A DNA stretch of 64,000 nt from Shewanella khirikhana (GCF_003957745.1 NZ_CP020373.1:1922001-1986000), one strand, 5' to 3'. Positions 35,228-43,564 are shown, counted from the first letter of the stretch. Numbers and translations: made by a program. Notes: generated by a model not told the origin, from the letters alone.

Positions 35228-35270
35228 TGTATTGATACATTATACACTGGAAATCACTGAATTATTTCCA
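35228..35270. promoter_or_regulatory. Candidate MocR operators between exporter and regulator genes
   Basis: Two adjacent inverted repeats fill the 98-base divergent gap: TGTAT-TG-ATACA (35228-35239), followed by a related TATACA, and TGGAAAT (35248-35254) with ATTTCCA (35264-35270), perfect 7-base arms, 9 bases apart. Placed between two divergent starts they are the natural binding sites for the MocR protein, covering both promoters. Confidence 0.5.
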
Positions 35271-35310
35271 TACTATATCGAGACAAAATGAGATCAATGG
35301 GAATATTGTC

Positions 35311-36654
35311 ATGCGTACAATTTGGGTGCCTTCGCTGGAAAAGTTCAGCGGCAGCAAATACGAAAAGCTCGCCAGTGCCATCGGCGAAGCAATCGATGAA
35401 GGTATTCTGGCCCCCGGCAGTAAGCTGCCTCCCCAGCGGCGACTGGCCGATGCACTGGGCATCACCTTAGGTACTGTCACCCGCGCCTATACCCTGGCTA
35501 TCCACCGTGGCTGGGTAGAGGCCCGTGTTGGTGACGGCACCTATGTGCGTCAGCTCAGCCACGTGCAGCAAGGCCCACTTGATCTGGCCACCTGCCAACA
35601 AGCCATTACCGATCAGGCCACTGTGCTTGGCGAAGTGCTGTATCGCCTTGGCCGCGACCCGCATCGGCTGGCCAGCCTGCTTGATTATCACGCCGCCCCT
35701 TTGGATGCGCAGCACAGCACAGTTTTCGATTACCTCAAAAACATGGGGATAGACGACTTTGGTGGCAAACTGGTATTCACCCAGGGGGCGCAGCAGGCGC
35801 TCTATGCCGCACTGGCCAGTTGCTGTGAACCGGGCGACTGGGTGCTGCACGAAGCCTGGTGTTATCCAGGTCTGAATAAGGCCGCCGCCGAGCTTAAACT
35901 CAATCTGGCCGGGGTGGCGTTAACCGATAATGGCCTCGATTTAGCAGCCCTTGAGGAAGCAATACTGCGCCACAGCCCCAAGGCCATGTATCTCACCCCC
36001 AACAGCCAAAACCCTGGCTGCATCGGCTACAGCGAGAGCCAAAGGCACCAGGTACTGGCCCTTGCCCGCCGTCATGGGATCACTATCATCGAAGACGATG
36101 TGAATTACTGCACCGCGGATGAGTGGCAACTGCCATTGTGGCAATTGGCGGGAGATGCTTACTCAGTGGTGTACATCAGCAGCTTGTCGAAACGCTTTGC
36201 CGGCGGCATTCGTTTTGGTTTTATGCTCACACCGCCAAGACTGCTTGGCCGCATCAATCAAGTTATTCACGCCCAGTGCTGGATGGTGTCACCGCTACTG
36301 ATTGAGCTTGGCTGCGATCTTATCCGCGCCGGCGGCGTGCACCAGCACCGCGACAGCTGGATAACCGGCCTGCAGCAACGCTTTCTCGCCATGGCAAATG
36401 ACCTGGGGCTGGAGGCAAAAAGCCGTGGACTCAATGGGTTGCTGATGTTGCCCGAGGGCTACCGTGCCAGTCACCTTATCGGCGCCCTGGCAAGCCAGGG
36501 GATCCTTGGCCGCAGTCTGTCGGATTTTGGCGGCCCGGCCAATGGGGTGCGCTTAAGCCTTGGGCGCATCCCAAGGGGTCAGGAAGATGAGGTATTTGCC
36601 CGGATCCATGCCACCCTGGCGGAGCTTTTTTCCCACGCCAATGCGGTGGTGTGA
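35311..36654 (+). CDS. MocR/GntR-type regulator with aminotransferase-like domain
   Basis: 447 aa: GntR winged helix (about 15-80: YEKLASAIGEAIDEGILAPGSKLPPQRRLADALGITLGTVTRAY), then a fold-type I aminotransferase-like domain (100-445) with the PLP lysine in ISSLSKRFAGGIRFGF and the Asp/Tyr pair of EDDVNYC. MocR regulators use PLP or a PLP adduct as effector. With a LysE-family exporter divergent from it, the likely circuit is amino-acid sensing that switches export. Single gene; the start ATG lacks a strong ribosome site (TGGGAATATTGTC before it). Confidence 0.93.
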   Translation: MRTIWVPSLEKFSGSKYEKLASAIGEAIDEGILAPGSKLPPQRRLADALGITLGTVTRAYTLAIHRGWVEARVGDGTYVRQLSHVQQGPLDLATCQQAITDQATVLGEVLYRLGRDPHRLASLLDYHAAPLDAQHSTVFDYLKNMGIDDFGGKLVFTQGAQQALYAALASCCEPGDWVLHEAWCYPGLNKAAAELKLNLAGVALTDNGLDLAALEEAILRHSPKAMYLTPNSQNPGCIGYSESQRHQVLALARRHGITIIEDDVNYCTADEWQLPLWQLAGDAYSVVYISSLSKRFAGGIRFGFMLTPPRLLGRINQVIHAQCWMVSPLLIELGCDLIRAGGVHQHRDSWITGLQQRFLAMANDLGLEAKSRGLNGLLMLPEGYRASHLIGALASQGILGRSLSDFGGPANGVRLSLGRIPRGQEDEVFARIHATLAELFSHANAVV

Positions 36655-36808
36655 GCAGCAGCAACAATTGTTTGCAATTGACGCCGAAAGGCGACTGGCA
36701 GGCATTGTCGCCCTGCCCTAAGATGACAAGTTCGGCCGTGGGTGGGGACCCCGGCCAAATCACCCAAGATACGCCTGATTTTTCGACATTCATCCACGAG
36801 AGGTAACA

Positions 36809-38023
36809 GTGGGAGCTCAGTCACAGCCCGAAACCACCCAATCAAGTGCAAGCCCGCAGCCCGGCAGAACCTGGCTTATCCCGCTGCTTGCATCCATAGT
36901 CGCCATCACGCCGCTGGCGATTGATATGTACCTGCCTGCCATGTCGGCCATTGCCGACAGCCTCAACTCCGACATCACCCGGCTGCAGCAAAGCCTCAGC
37001 GTTTATCTTGCCGGTTACGCCTGCGGCCTGCTGCTGTTTGGGCCGCTGGCGGACAAATATGGCCGCCGCCCATTGGTATTGCTGGGACTAAGTGGCTTTG
37101 GTATTTGCAGTCTATTGCTGGCCCATGCCACGACACCTGAAAGCTTTTTCGTGCTGCGGTTTATCCAGGCGATGATTGGCTCTGCCGCCACTGTGGTGGT
37201 GCCTGGCTATGTCAAAATTCTATATGGCGACAACACCGCCAAGGGCATGTCCTATGTCAGCCTGATCATGATGCTGGCACCGCTGATTGCGCCCAGTATC
37301 GGCAGTTTTATTTTGAAGATAAGCCATTGGCAGATGGTGTTTTATGTTCTCGCTGTGTACGCCTTTGCTGCGCTGGTGTTGGTCTTTTTTGGCCTGAAAA
37401 TCCCAGAGCCCGGCAAAACGAGTGAGCAAAAGCCCGGGTTTATCCAGGCATACAAAACCGTGCTGTCGCGACCCGGGGTAAAGGGCTTTATTGCCAGCGG
37501 TGTGCTCACCTCGTTTGCATTTTTCTGTTATCTCACAGCATCGGCCTTCGTGTTTATGGAAGTGTTCGCTCTGGATAGCCACCATTTTGCCATGGTGTTT
37601 GCAGCCAATGTGGGCGCGCTGATGTTGGCCAACGTGGTCAACTCGCGGATTGTCGGCCGTTATGGGTCCCTTAGGCTTCTCAGGGCTTCCAGCGTACTGG
37701 GGGTCATATTTGCGCTGCTACTGGTTGGCGCCAATGCGCTTGAGCTGGAATTGATGGCTACCATGGTTACCCTGATGCCGCTGATGGCCTGTCTTGGGGT
37801 TATGTCGGTCAATGCCGATGCCATTGTGTTGCTTAAGTTTCAGCAGGAAACCGGCACAGTGACGGCGGTTATCGGCACCCTGAGGTTTGGTATTGGCGCC
37901 GCAGCAGGCCCACTGCTTGCGCTGCTCTATACCGGCACGGCTTTGCCATTTTCCGTCCTGATGCTGCTCGCCGTGGTGGTTGCTCTTTGGTGCCAACATC
38001 TGAGCCGCCGCACTCAGGATTAA
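36809..38023 (+). CDS. Bcr/CflA-family multidrug efflux MFS transporter
   Basis: 404 aa, 12 membrane segments. Family marks are ITPLAIDMYLPAMSAIADSL in TM1, the MFS loop GPLADKYGRRPLVLLGL between TM2 and TM3, and FVLRFIQAMIGSAATVVVPGYV. Bcr/CflA transporters export antibiotics such as bicyclomycin, sulfonamides or chloramphenicol using the proton gradient; the substrate here is unknown. The start is GTG with GAGAGG upstream. It ends at a strong palindrome and then the ilv leader. Confidence 0.92.
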   Translation: MGAQSQPETTQSSASPQPGRTWLIPLLASIVAITPLAIDMYLPAMSAIADSLNSDITRLQQSLSVYLAGYACGLLLFGPLADKYGRRPLVLLGLSGFGICSLLLAHATTPESFFVLRFIQAMIGSAATVVVPGYVKILYGDNTAKGMSYVSLIMMLAPLIAPSIGSFILKISHWQMVFYVLAVYAFAALVLVFFGLKIPEPGKTSEQKPGFIQAYKTVLSRPGVKGFIASGVLTSFAFFCYLTASAFVFMEVFALDSHHFAMVFAANVGALMLANVVNSRIVGRYGSLRLLRASSVLGVIFALLLVGANALELELMATMVTLMPLMACLGVMSVNADAIVLLKFQQETGTVTAVIGTLRFGIGAAAGPLLALLYTGTALPFSVLMLLAVVVALWCQHLSRRTQD

Positions 38024-38048
38024 GGATTCTGCAAAAAGCGCTCGATTC

Positions 38049-38070
38049 GCCCGGCGCGGCCGCGCCGGGC
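38049..38070. other. Perfect 22-base GC palindrome after the MFS gene
   Basis: GCCCGGCGCGG and its exact reverse complement, adjacent, without a T-run. All positions are G or C. It lies 25 bases after the MFS stop codon and probably protects or ends that transcript; with no U-tract, intrinsic termination is doubtful. Confidence 0.6.
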
Positions 38071-38232
38071 ACAAATCTTAAACTTCTTGTTTTATTCCAA
38101 TGAATTAGATTTTAAACCTGCATAAAGTCCGCTATCTCAATTGCTGAAGTTCCGACCATGAATGTTGAATTTTCTTTAAGTTCGTTGTTTTTTTTGAAAT
38201 ATGGCTTGAAATTGAGCAAGCTTTTTTGAAAG

Positions 38233-38398
38233 ATGAAGGCCTGTCCACGAGTGACAGTTGCCACGCCGATCTGGTTCGGTGTTTGGCTTCTTACCCGAAG
38301 CTTTGGCAATTGTGCGAGTTCTTGGTACCCCAAGGGCTTGGTTTTAGAGCGATTACCGTCGCTGTAACAATTTACTGTTTACCGTAACGGTATTTTTT
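38233..38398 (+). promoter_or_regulatory. ilvIH leader with attenuator-like features
   Basis: The gap 38024-38410 (387 bases) lacks an annotated gene. A weak promoter may lie at 38087-38115 (TTGTTT, 17 bases, TTTTAA), giving a leader of about 290 bases. It includes an open frame at 38233-38367 (44 codons, no clear ribosome site) that is rich in branched-chain codons towards its end (G-L-V-L-E-R-L-P-S-L-stop). A CTTGG/CCAAG hairpin (38321-38334) lies inside it. Thirteen bases after its stop is a terminator-like hairpin, TACCG-TAA-CGGTA (38380-38392), then T6, just before the ilvI ribosome site. A second TACCGT copy (38354-38359) could pair with the same right arm. This matches attenuator logic but is unproven. 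Confidence 0.45.
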
Positions 38399-38410
38399 GA
38401 GGATGCACGA

Positions 38411-40132
38411 ATGGAAAAGCTTTCCGGCGCCAGCATGATCGTCCGATCTCTTATCGATGAAGGCGTAAAGCACATTTTCGGTTACCCAGGCGGTTCCGTC
38501 CTGGACATCTACGATGCCCTGCATGAAAGTTCCAACATAGAACATATTCTGGTTCGTCACGAGCAAGCCGCCGTACACATGGCCGATGGCTATGCCCGCG
38601 CCACCGGTGAGGTGGGCGTGGTACTGGTGACCTCGGGCCCCGGCGCCACCAATGCCATTACCGGCATTGCCACCGCCTACATGGACTCGGTGCCGCTGGT
38701 TGTACTCTCGGGCCAGGTACCCTCCAGCCTGATTGGCAACGATGCTTTTCAGGAATGCGACATGATTGGTATTTCCCGCCCCATTGTAAAACACTCCTTT
38801 TTGGTGACAGATCCGCGGGATATCCCCAGCACCATCAAAAAGGCCTTTTACATTGCCGCCACCGGTCGCCCAGGCCCCGTGGTAGTGGATTTGCCAAAAG
38901 ACACCCTGAATCCAGCGCTGAAGTTTGACTACGAGTATCCGACCGAAGTCAAAATGCGCTCGTATAACCCAACGGTATCAGGCCACAAGGGCCAAATTCG
39001 CCGTGGCCTGCAAACCCTGCTGGCAGCCAAGAAGCCGGTGCTCTACGTGGGTGGCGGCGCCATTATCTCCGCCTGTCAGCAGCAAATTCTGGCGCTGTCT
39101 GAGCGGCTCAATATTCCAGTGGTCAGCACCCTGATGGGCCTTGGTGCCTTTCCGGGTACCCACCCGAATCATATCGGCATGCTGGGGATGCACGGCACTT
39201 ACGAAGCCAACATGACCATGCACGACAGCGACCTGATTTTCGGCATTGGGGTTCGCTTCGACGATCGCACCACCAACAATGTGCAGAAATACTGCCCCAA
39301 CGCCACTGTGCTGCATATCGACATTGACCCATCATCCATTTCCAAAACCGTGCAGGCGCACATTCCCATTGTGGGCAGCGCTGACAAGGTGCTGGATGAA
39401 ATGCTGGCGCTGCTCGATGATGGTCAGCAAGGCGCTATGGATGAAGCCGCCATCGACTGTTGGTGGAAAGACATCAACAGCTGGCGCGCCCGCAAGTGCC
39501 TGTCTTACGAGACAGGCAGCGAGAAAATCAAGCCACAGCAAGTGATTGAAACCCTGTATCGTCTCACCCGGGGTGATGCCTATGTGGCGTCGGATGTGGG
39601 TCAGCACCAGATGTTTGCCGCCCTCTACTACCCCTTCGACAAGCCCCGCCGCTGGATTAACTCCGGGGGGCTTGGCACCATGGGCTTTGGTCTGCCTGCC
39701 GCCATGGGCGTGAAAATGGCCATGCCCGATGAAACCGTGGTGTGTGTGACCGGCGATGGCTCCATTCAAATGAATATTCAAGAGCTGTCCACCGCCATGC
39801 AATACGATGTGCCGGTGAAAATTATCAACCTTAACAACCGCTTCCTGGGTATGGTTAAACAGTGGCAGGACATGATTTACTCTGGCCGCCATTCCCATTC
39901 CTACATGGATTCGGTGCCCGATTTTGCCAAAATCGCCGAGGCCTATGGCCACGTGGGTATCACTATCACCTGCCCGGAAGAGCTGGAAAGTAAGCTTGCC
40001 GAAGCGCTGTCGCTCACCGACAGACTGGTGTTTGTGGATATCAACGTCGATGAGACCGAACACGTGTACCCGATGCAAATCCGCGGGGGCGCGATGAACG
40101 AAATGTGGCTGAGCAAAACGGAGAGAAGCTGA
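38411..40132 (+). CDS. ilvI: Acetolactate synthase III large subunit
   Basis: Condenses two pyruvates to acetolactate, or pyruvate and 2-ketobutyrate to acetohydroxybutyrate: the first common step of valine, leucine and isoleucine synthesis. 573 aa, as E. coli IlvI; the N-terminus MEKLSGASMIVRSLIDEGVKHIFGYPGGSVLDIYDAL matches it well. The catalytic Glu sits in VRHEQAAVHMADGYARA (E51). The thiamine diphosphate motif is GDGSIQMN...NLNN near 445-475; FAD-binding residues lie around GIGVRFDDR. It overlaps ilvH by one base. Leader structures upstream suggest attenuation (see leader). Confidence 0.97.
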   Translation: MEKLSGASMIVRSLIDEGVKHIFGYPGGSVLDIYDALHESSNIEHILVRHEQAAVHMADGYARATGEVGVVLVTSGPGATNAITGIATAYMDSVPLVVLSGQVPSSLIGNDAFQECDMIGISRPIVKHSFLVTDPRDIPSTIKKAFYIAATGRPGPVVVDLPKDTLNPALKFDYEYPTEVKMRSYNPTVSGHKGQIRRGLQTLLAAKKPVLYVGGGAIISACQQQILALSERLNIPVVSTLMGLGAFPGTHPNHIGMLGMHGTYEANMTMHDSDLIFGIGVRFDDRTTNNVQKYCPNATVLHIDIDPSSISKTVQAHIPIVGSADKVLDEMLALLDDGQQGAMDEAAIDCWWKDINSWRARKCLSYETGSEKIKPQQVIETLYRLTRGDAYVASDVGQHQMFAALYYPFDKPRRWINSGGLGTMGFGLPAAMGVKMAMPDETVVCVTGDGSIQMNIQELSTAMQYDVPVKIINLNNRFLGMVKQWQDMIYSGRHSHSYMDSVPDFAKIAEAYGHVGITITCPEELESKLAEALSLTDRLVFVDINVDETEHVYPMQIRGGAMNEMWLSKTERS

Positions 40133-40626
40133 TGCGCCGAATCATATCTGTACTTTTGGAAAACCAACCCGGCGCCCTCTCCCGTGTAGTGGGCCTGTTC
40201 TCCCAACGTGGTTACAATATCGAGTGCCTGACCGTGGCGCCAACCGACGATGCCACCCTTTCGCGGATGAACATTACCGTGGCCGCCGATGAAATGGTGC
40301 TTGAGCAAATCGAGAAACAGCTGCACAAGCTGATTGACGTGCTCAAGGTTTCGAACATCACCGAATCGGCCCATATTGAGCGCGAGCTGGCTTTGGTGAA
40401 GGTGCGCGCTCAGGGCGAAGTGCGCGAGGAAATCAAACGCAGCGCCGATATCTTCCGCGGCCAGATAGTGGATGTGACCGCCAGCCACTACACCATTCAG
40501 TTGGCAGGCACCAGCGACAAGCTTGATGCCTTTATCAATGCCCTGGCGGAAGTGACCAAGGTGGTGGAAGTCTCCCGCTCCGGCGTGGTTGGCCTCTCCC
40601 GCGGCGAAAAGTCCATGCGCGCCTGA
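40132..40626 (+). CDS. ilvH: Acetolactate synthase III small (regulatory) subunit
   Basis: 164 aa. An ACT domain (3-78: RRIISVLLENQPGALSRVVGLFSQRGYNIECLTVAPT) binds valine for feedback inhibition; a second ACT-like domain follows (80-160). Length and sequence fit E. coli IlvH (163 aa). The start ATG overlaps the ilvI stop (TGATG) with GGAGAG upstream; a frame nine codons longer is ignored. The subunit stimulates and confers valine sensitivity on IlvI. Confidence 0.97.
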   Translation: MRRIISVLLENQPGALSRVVGLFSQRGYNIECLTVAPTDDATLSRMNITVAADEMVLEQIEKQLHKLIDVLKVSNITESAHIERELALVKVRAQGEVREEIKRSADIFRGQIVDVTASHYTIQLAGTSDKLDAFINALAEVTKVVEVSRSGVVGLSRGEKSMRA

Positions 40627-40636
40627 TTTGTGCTCT

Positions 40637-40673
40637 CCATAAAAAAAGCCGGTCAATCCGGCTTTTTTTATGG
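40637..40673. terminator. Terminator of ilvIH
   Basis: A 16-bp stem, CATAAAAAAAGCCGG and its complement, with a TCAAT loop; T7 and the opposite A7 make it symmetrical. Confidence 0.93.
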
Positions 40674-40856
40674 GCAAATGTCCGACTTTCAACCGATTCT
40701 ACAATGCAAATCAGTTCAATATGCTAACCAAACCCTGATTGCAGTATTTTTAACCACAAACCAATAGAAGAGCAGTAAAAATAATCAGGTTTTACGGGGA
40801 TAAGTGTTTTTTCATCCTGGCAAAGCCGCCCGGCGGTATAACACAAGGAGAGTCCC

Positions 40857-41513
40857 ATGAAATACCTGCACGTCAAACAGGAAGACGGTTACACAGTTAC
40901 CCTGGTCGCTTCCATCCCCACCGAGGACATTCTGGTCAGGTCCAAAGTGGATTATGTGCCCCAATACGTCACCGATGTGTTTGGTAAAACCAAGCGGGTG
41001 ACCAAGGACATTACCTTTGTAAAACTCTTGAATCTGCTTCGAAAAGAGTTTCCCAAACATCAACTTATCAGCATGGGCACACCGGTGAATTTCGATGTGG
41101 CCCCCACCCATCTGAGCCGGGTTGAGATGCACTTTAAAGAAGAAAGCCAGGTACGTGCCTGCCTTAAGGAGATAGCGGTCTCCGATTTACTTATCCGCTC
41201 CCGGGTGCAACCGGCATGGACCTGGGAGTCACCTATGCAGCATGGTCTGAGCGTCGTGCTGCACGTAGCCTGGTACGATACCGTGTACTTCCTGCAATTT
41301 AAGGATATTTTCCTTGGCGATTTGCACTGTCGCTACTCGGCCAAGTTTGGCTTCGACCCGAAAGACGCCAAAATCACCCACTTCCGCTACAACGACACTG
41401 GCGATCTGGAAGAATTCAAGACGTTGAATAAGTTCGAAAAACACGCCGACAGTATCAAAGACAAGGTCGAGTTCTTACGGATATTCCGTGACGGCTCAGT
41501 CGAAAACACCTGA
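40857..41513 (+). CDS. Conserved hypothetical protein
   Basis: 218 aa, soluble, no signal peptide or membrane segment; I do not recognise a family. It reads as a compact alpha/beta protein: MKYLHVKQEDGYTVTLVASIPTEDILVRSKVDYVPQYVTDVFGKTKRVTK... with a run of aromatics in the second half (HVAWYDTVYFLQFKDIFLGDLHCRYSAKFGFD). Two cysteines only (C104, C161 approximately). AAGGAG lies seven bases before the ATG, and codon use matches its neighbours, so it is a real gene. It is alone, between the ilvIH terminator and a long hairpin at its 3' end. Confidence 0.8.
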   Translation: MKYLHVKQEDGYTVTLVASIPTEDILVRSKVDYVPQYVTDVFGKTKRVTKDITFVKLLNLLRKEFPKHQLISMGTPVNFDVAPTHLSRVEMHFKEESQVRACLKEIAVSDLLIRSRVQPAWTWESPMQHGLSVVLHVAWYDTVYFLQFKDIFLGDLHCRYSAKFGFDPKDAKITHFRYNDTGDLEEFKTLNKFEKHADSIKDKVEFLRIFRDGSVENT

Positions 41514-41519
41514 GAGAAT

Positions 41520-41557
41520 GGATGCAAGGCGCCGGAGCCTGCCGGTGTCTTGCATCC
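41520..41557. other. Long hairpin 3' of the hypothetical gene
   Basis: GGATGCAAG (41520-41528) pairs perfectly with CTTGCATCC (41549-41557), and the inner bases CGCCGG/CCGGTG add six more pairs, making a 38-base hairpin seven bases after the stop codon. No T-run follows. It probably defines or protects the mRNA end. The remaining bases up to the MarR gene (41558-41691) show nothing clear. Confidence 0.6.
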
Positions 41558-41691
41558 CAGCATTACCTTAAACCCCGCCGCTGTCAGCAATGCAGCATCG
41601 AGTGACGGCAAAGAAGCATTGCGCTACCCCATGAAAACGCACGGCAGTGCAAGCGGACTCGCCCAAAGATGAAGATCAGGCGTTAGCCAAG

Positions 41692-42135
41692 TCAGGGCTG
41701 GAATTTACTGCTAAGTGCCCGAAGCTGTGCCAGCGTCACCTGCAGCGATGCGAGCTTTTCTGTGCGGGCGCAGTCTTCAGCCCAGGGAACCTGCTTTTGC
41801 TGCAGCGCCTGCAGCACCTCGAGCCCTTGGGGCGTAAGGCTAAGTAACTTGGATTTTTTGTGTGCTGGATTATCTACAAATTCAAGTACACCAATGGCTT
41901 GTAATTCATTTGCCAGCCGCTGTACCCCCTGGCGACTTTGGCCCATGGAGTTAGCGACCTGAGAGACTGTCATCGGCGTGTTTTCCCGCGCCAGTGCCCC
42001 AAGCACCTTCCAGCGGGCACTGCTCATGTCCTGATCTTTGCCAAGCCTGTCGCCTTCGCTGGCCAATAATCCCGCCAATTTGAACACTTCCAGCACAATA
42101 TAGGTAAATAACTGCCCTTCTGCTGATGGCTGCAT
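41692..42135 (-). CDS. MarR-family transcriptional regulator
   Basis: 147 aa with the MarR winged helix: ARWKVLGALARENTPMTVSQVANSMGQSRQGVQRLANELQAIGVLEFVDNPAHKKSKLLSLTPQG, the wing being DNPAHKKSKL. MarR repressors dimerise and leave DNA when they bind small phenolic or oxidising ligands. It is divergent from a two-gene unit (membrane protein plus monooxygenase-like protein) across a gap filled with three palindromes, so it very likely represses that unit and itself. Confidence 0.92.
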   Translation of the reverse strand: MQPSAEGQLFTYIVLEVFKLAGLLASEGDRLGKDQDMSSARWKVLGALARENTPMTVSQVANSMGQSRQGVQRLANELQAIGVLEFVDNPAHKKSKLLSLTPQGLEVLQALQQKQVPWAEDCARTEKLASLQVTLAQLRALSSKFQP

Positions 42136-42156
42136 GGCCTTCCCCCATTAAAACAC

Positions 42157-42231
42157 GACAACATGCTGTCATTTGTTGACAGATACAAATCAATATGACA
42201 ACATGCTGTCATTAATTGACAACTTGTTGTC
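42157..42231. promoter_or_regulatory. Three MarR-type operator palindromes
   Basis: GACAACATGCTGTC occurs twice (42157-42170 and 42197-42210, 40 bases apart) and the related GACAACTTGTTGTC once (42218-42231). Each is a near-perfect 14-base palindrome of the form GACA(A/G)C-N2-(G)(C/T)TGTC. The first two also share the flanking ATT...TTGACA, so the repeat unit is about 26 bases. They fill the gap between the MarR gene (start 42135) and its divergent partner (start 42284) and must be the repressor's sites. Confidence 0.8.
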
Positions 42232-42283
42232 GTATTCTATCCCATAACCGGCACTGCGTCAGCAGCACCAACGGAGGTTTTCA

Positions 42284-42745
42284 TTGAAAAAGTTACTGCA
42301 TATGTTTGGCGCGATTATAGCAACCCTTTGTATTGCCACTTTCTTTTCAAGCTCCTTACTGACGGAGCTGTTTGGCAGCCCGGCACAGGTGGCCACAGTG
42401 AAAAGCCTGATTGTGTTTCCCGGTCTGTGGCTGCTGATCCCGGCCATGATTGCCACAGGTGCCAGCGGCTCAGCCATGGGGCGCGCTGGAAAGCTGGTTC
42501 AACAAAAGCAAAAGCGCATGAAAATTGTTGCCGCCAATGGCCTGCTTATCCTGCTGCCCTGCGCCTTGGTGCTGAACTCTTTGGCCGCAGCAGGTGAATT
42601 TACGCTGACGTTTTATCTGCTGCAGGCGCTGGAGCTGCTCAGTGGTGCAGGCAATCTTGTCCTGATGGGACTGAATATTCGCGATGGCCTGAAGTTGAGT
42701 GGCCGTGGCAAAAAACGCCAGCCTTCAACGCTGACAGGTAAATAA
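42284..42745 (+). CDS. MarR-controlled integral membrane protein
   Basis: 153 aa with about four membrane segments (roughly 5-25, 40-60, 82-100 and 105-130); a basic stretch (RAGKLVQQKQKRMK) follows the second. I do not recognise a family. The start is TTG with GGAGG six bases upstream; no better start exists. It is the first gene of a two-gene unit divergent from the MarR regulator and directly downstream of three operators, so it is expected to be induced by the MarR ligand. Confidence 0.75.
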   Translation: MKKLLHMFGAIIATLCIATFFSSSLLTELFGSPAQVATVKSLIVFPGLWLLIPAMIATGASGSAMGRAGKLVQQKQKRMKIVAANGLLILLPCALVLNSLAAAGEFTLTFYLLQALELLSGAGNLVLMGLNIRDGLKLSGRGKKRQPSTLTGK

Positions 42746-42774
42746 CTCACCCGCTCATCGACTGAGGAGTCACT

Positions 42775-43068
42775 ATGTCTGAAGTTACCCTGATCAATCC
42801 CTTTACGGTTCCCGCCGGGAAACTTGCCGACAGTATCGCCTACTGGGAACGGCATCGCGATTTTATGGCGACCCAGCCCGGGTATCTGTCTACCCAGTTG
42901 CATCAATCCCTCAAATCAGATGCCACCTTTGAGCTTATCAATGTGGCTAAATGGGCATCACCAGAGGCCTTTTACCAGGCCGCGCAGAAGATGCGTGCCG
43001 CCCTTGGCCCTTGTGAGGTCGAAGGTCTGCATGGCGATCCGGCGCTATACCGGGTTATCCGCACCTGA
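42775..43068 (+). CDS. Antibiotic biosynthesis monooxygenase (ABM)-domain protein
   Basis: 97 aa, one ABM-type ferredoxin-like domain: LINPFTVPAGKLADSIAYWERHRDFMATQPGYLSTQLHQSLKSDATFELINVAKWASPEAFYQA. Such small proteins oxidise quinol-like or polyketide substrates, degrade haem, or only share the fold; no activity can be assigned. GAGGAG precedes the ATG. It lies 29 bases after the membrane protein and ends at a strong terminator, closing the MarR-controlled unit. A role in handling a quinone-like or phenolic compound would suit MarR regulation, as inference. Confidence 0.85.
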   Translation: MSEVTLINPFTVPAGKLADSIAYWERHRDFMATQPGYLSTQLHQSLKSDATFELINVAKWASPEAFYQAAQKMRAALGPCEVEGLHGDPALYRVIRT

Positions 43069-43073
43069 AACGC

Positions 43074-43105
43074 AAAACGCCGGTCATAGACCGGCGTTTT
43101 TTATA
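43074..43105. terminator. Terminator of the MarR-controlled unit
   Basis: A 12-bp stem, AAAACGCCGGTC / GACCGGCGTTTT, with an ATA loop and T-run; it may also stop ibpA transcription from the other side. Confidence 0.92.
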
Positions 43106-43120
43106 GCGCTGAAGCTGTGG

Positions 43121-43564
43121 TTATTCAACGTTTTCCAGCACAGGACGGGCGCCAATTTCAATTTTGCGTGGCTTTAAGGCTTCAGGGATTTCCCGAACCA
43201 AATCAATGTTCAATAAGCCATTTTCAAGATAGGCACCGGTGACAGTCACATAGTCGGCCAGTTGGAAAGTACGCTCGAAGCCGCGCTCGGCAATGCCCTG
43301 ATAAAGATACTTGCGCTCTGCGCTCTTGTCTTGCTTGTTACCTTTCACCACCAGCTTGTCGCCTTCGCTGCTGATCTCAAGCTCGTCCATGGCAAACCCT
43401 GCCACGGCCATGGTGATCCGATAACGGTTTTCGCCTAAAAGCTCGATATTGTATGGCGGGTAGCCGGCATTACCATTGTTGGCGGCGGCATGTTCGGCCA
43501 GTTGCGCCAGGCGGTCAAAACCAATGGCACTGCGGTAAAGGGGAGTCAAATCATAGTTACGCAT
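43121..43564 (-). CDS. ibpA: Small heat-shock protein IbpA/Hsp20
   Basis: An ATP-independent holdase that binds unfolding proteins and aggregates. 147 aa. Starts MRNYDLTPLYRSAIGFDRLAQL, like E. coli IbpA; the alpha-crystallin domain (about 35-125) contains YPPYNIELLGENRYRITMAVAGF and ends GLLNIDLVREIPE; the IXI-like tail follows. I reject a frame 54 codons longer, because this ATG has GAGGATA upstream and the longer part is the 5' leader with the RNA thermometer. Expression is likely set by a sigma-32 promoter and by temperature-dependent opening of the ribosome site. Confidence 0.96.
   Translation of the reverse strand: MRNYDLTPLYRSAIGFDRLAQLAEHAAANNGNAGYPPYNIELLGENRYRITMAVAGFAMDELEISSEGDKLVVKGNKQDKSAERKYLYQGIAERGFERTFQLADYVTVTGAYLENGLLNIDLVREIPEALKPRKIEIGARPVLENVE

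Noticed and set aside
36655..36680. CAATTG-TTTG-CAATTG hairpin after the MocR gene
   Set aside because: Short, AT-rich, with no T-run; cannot be told from chance.
38112..38333. 73-codon minus-strand frame in the ilv leader
   Set aside because: No ribosome site and lies across the attenuator-like hairpins; the signal there belongs to the plus strand.
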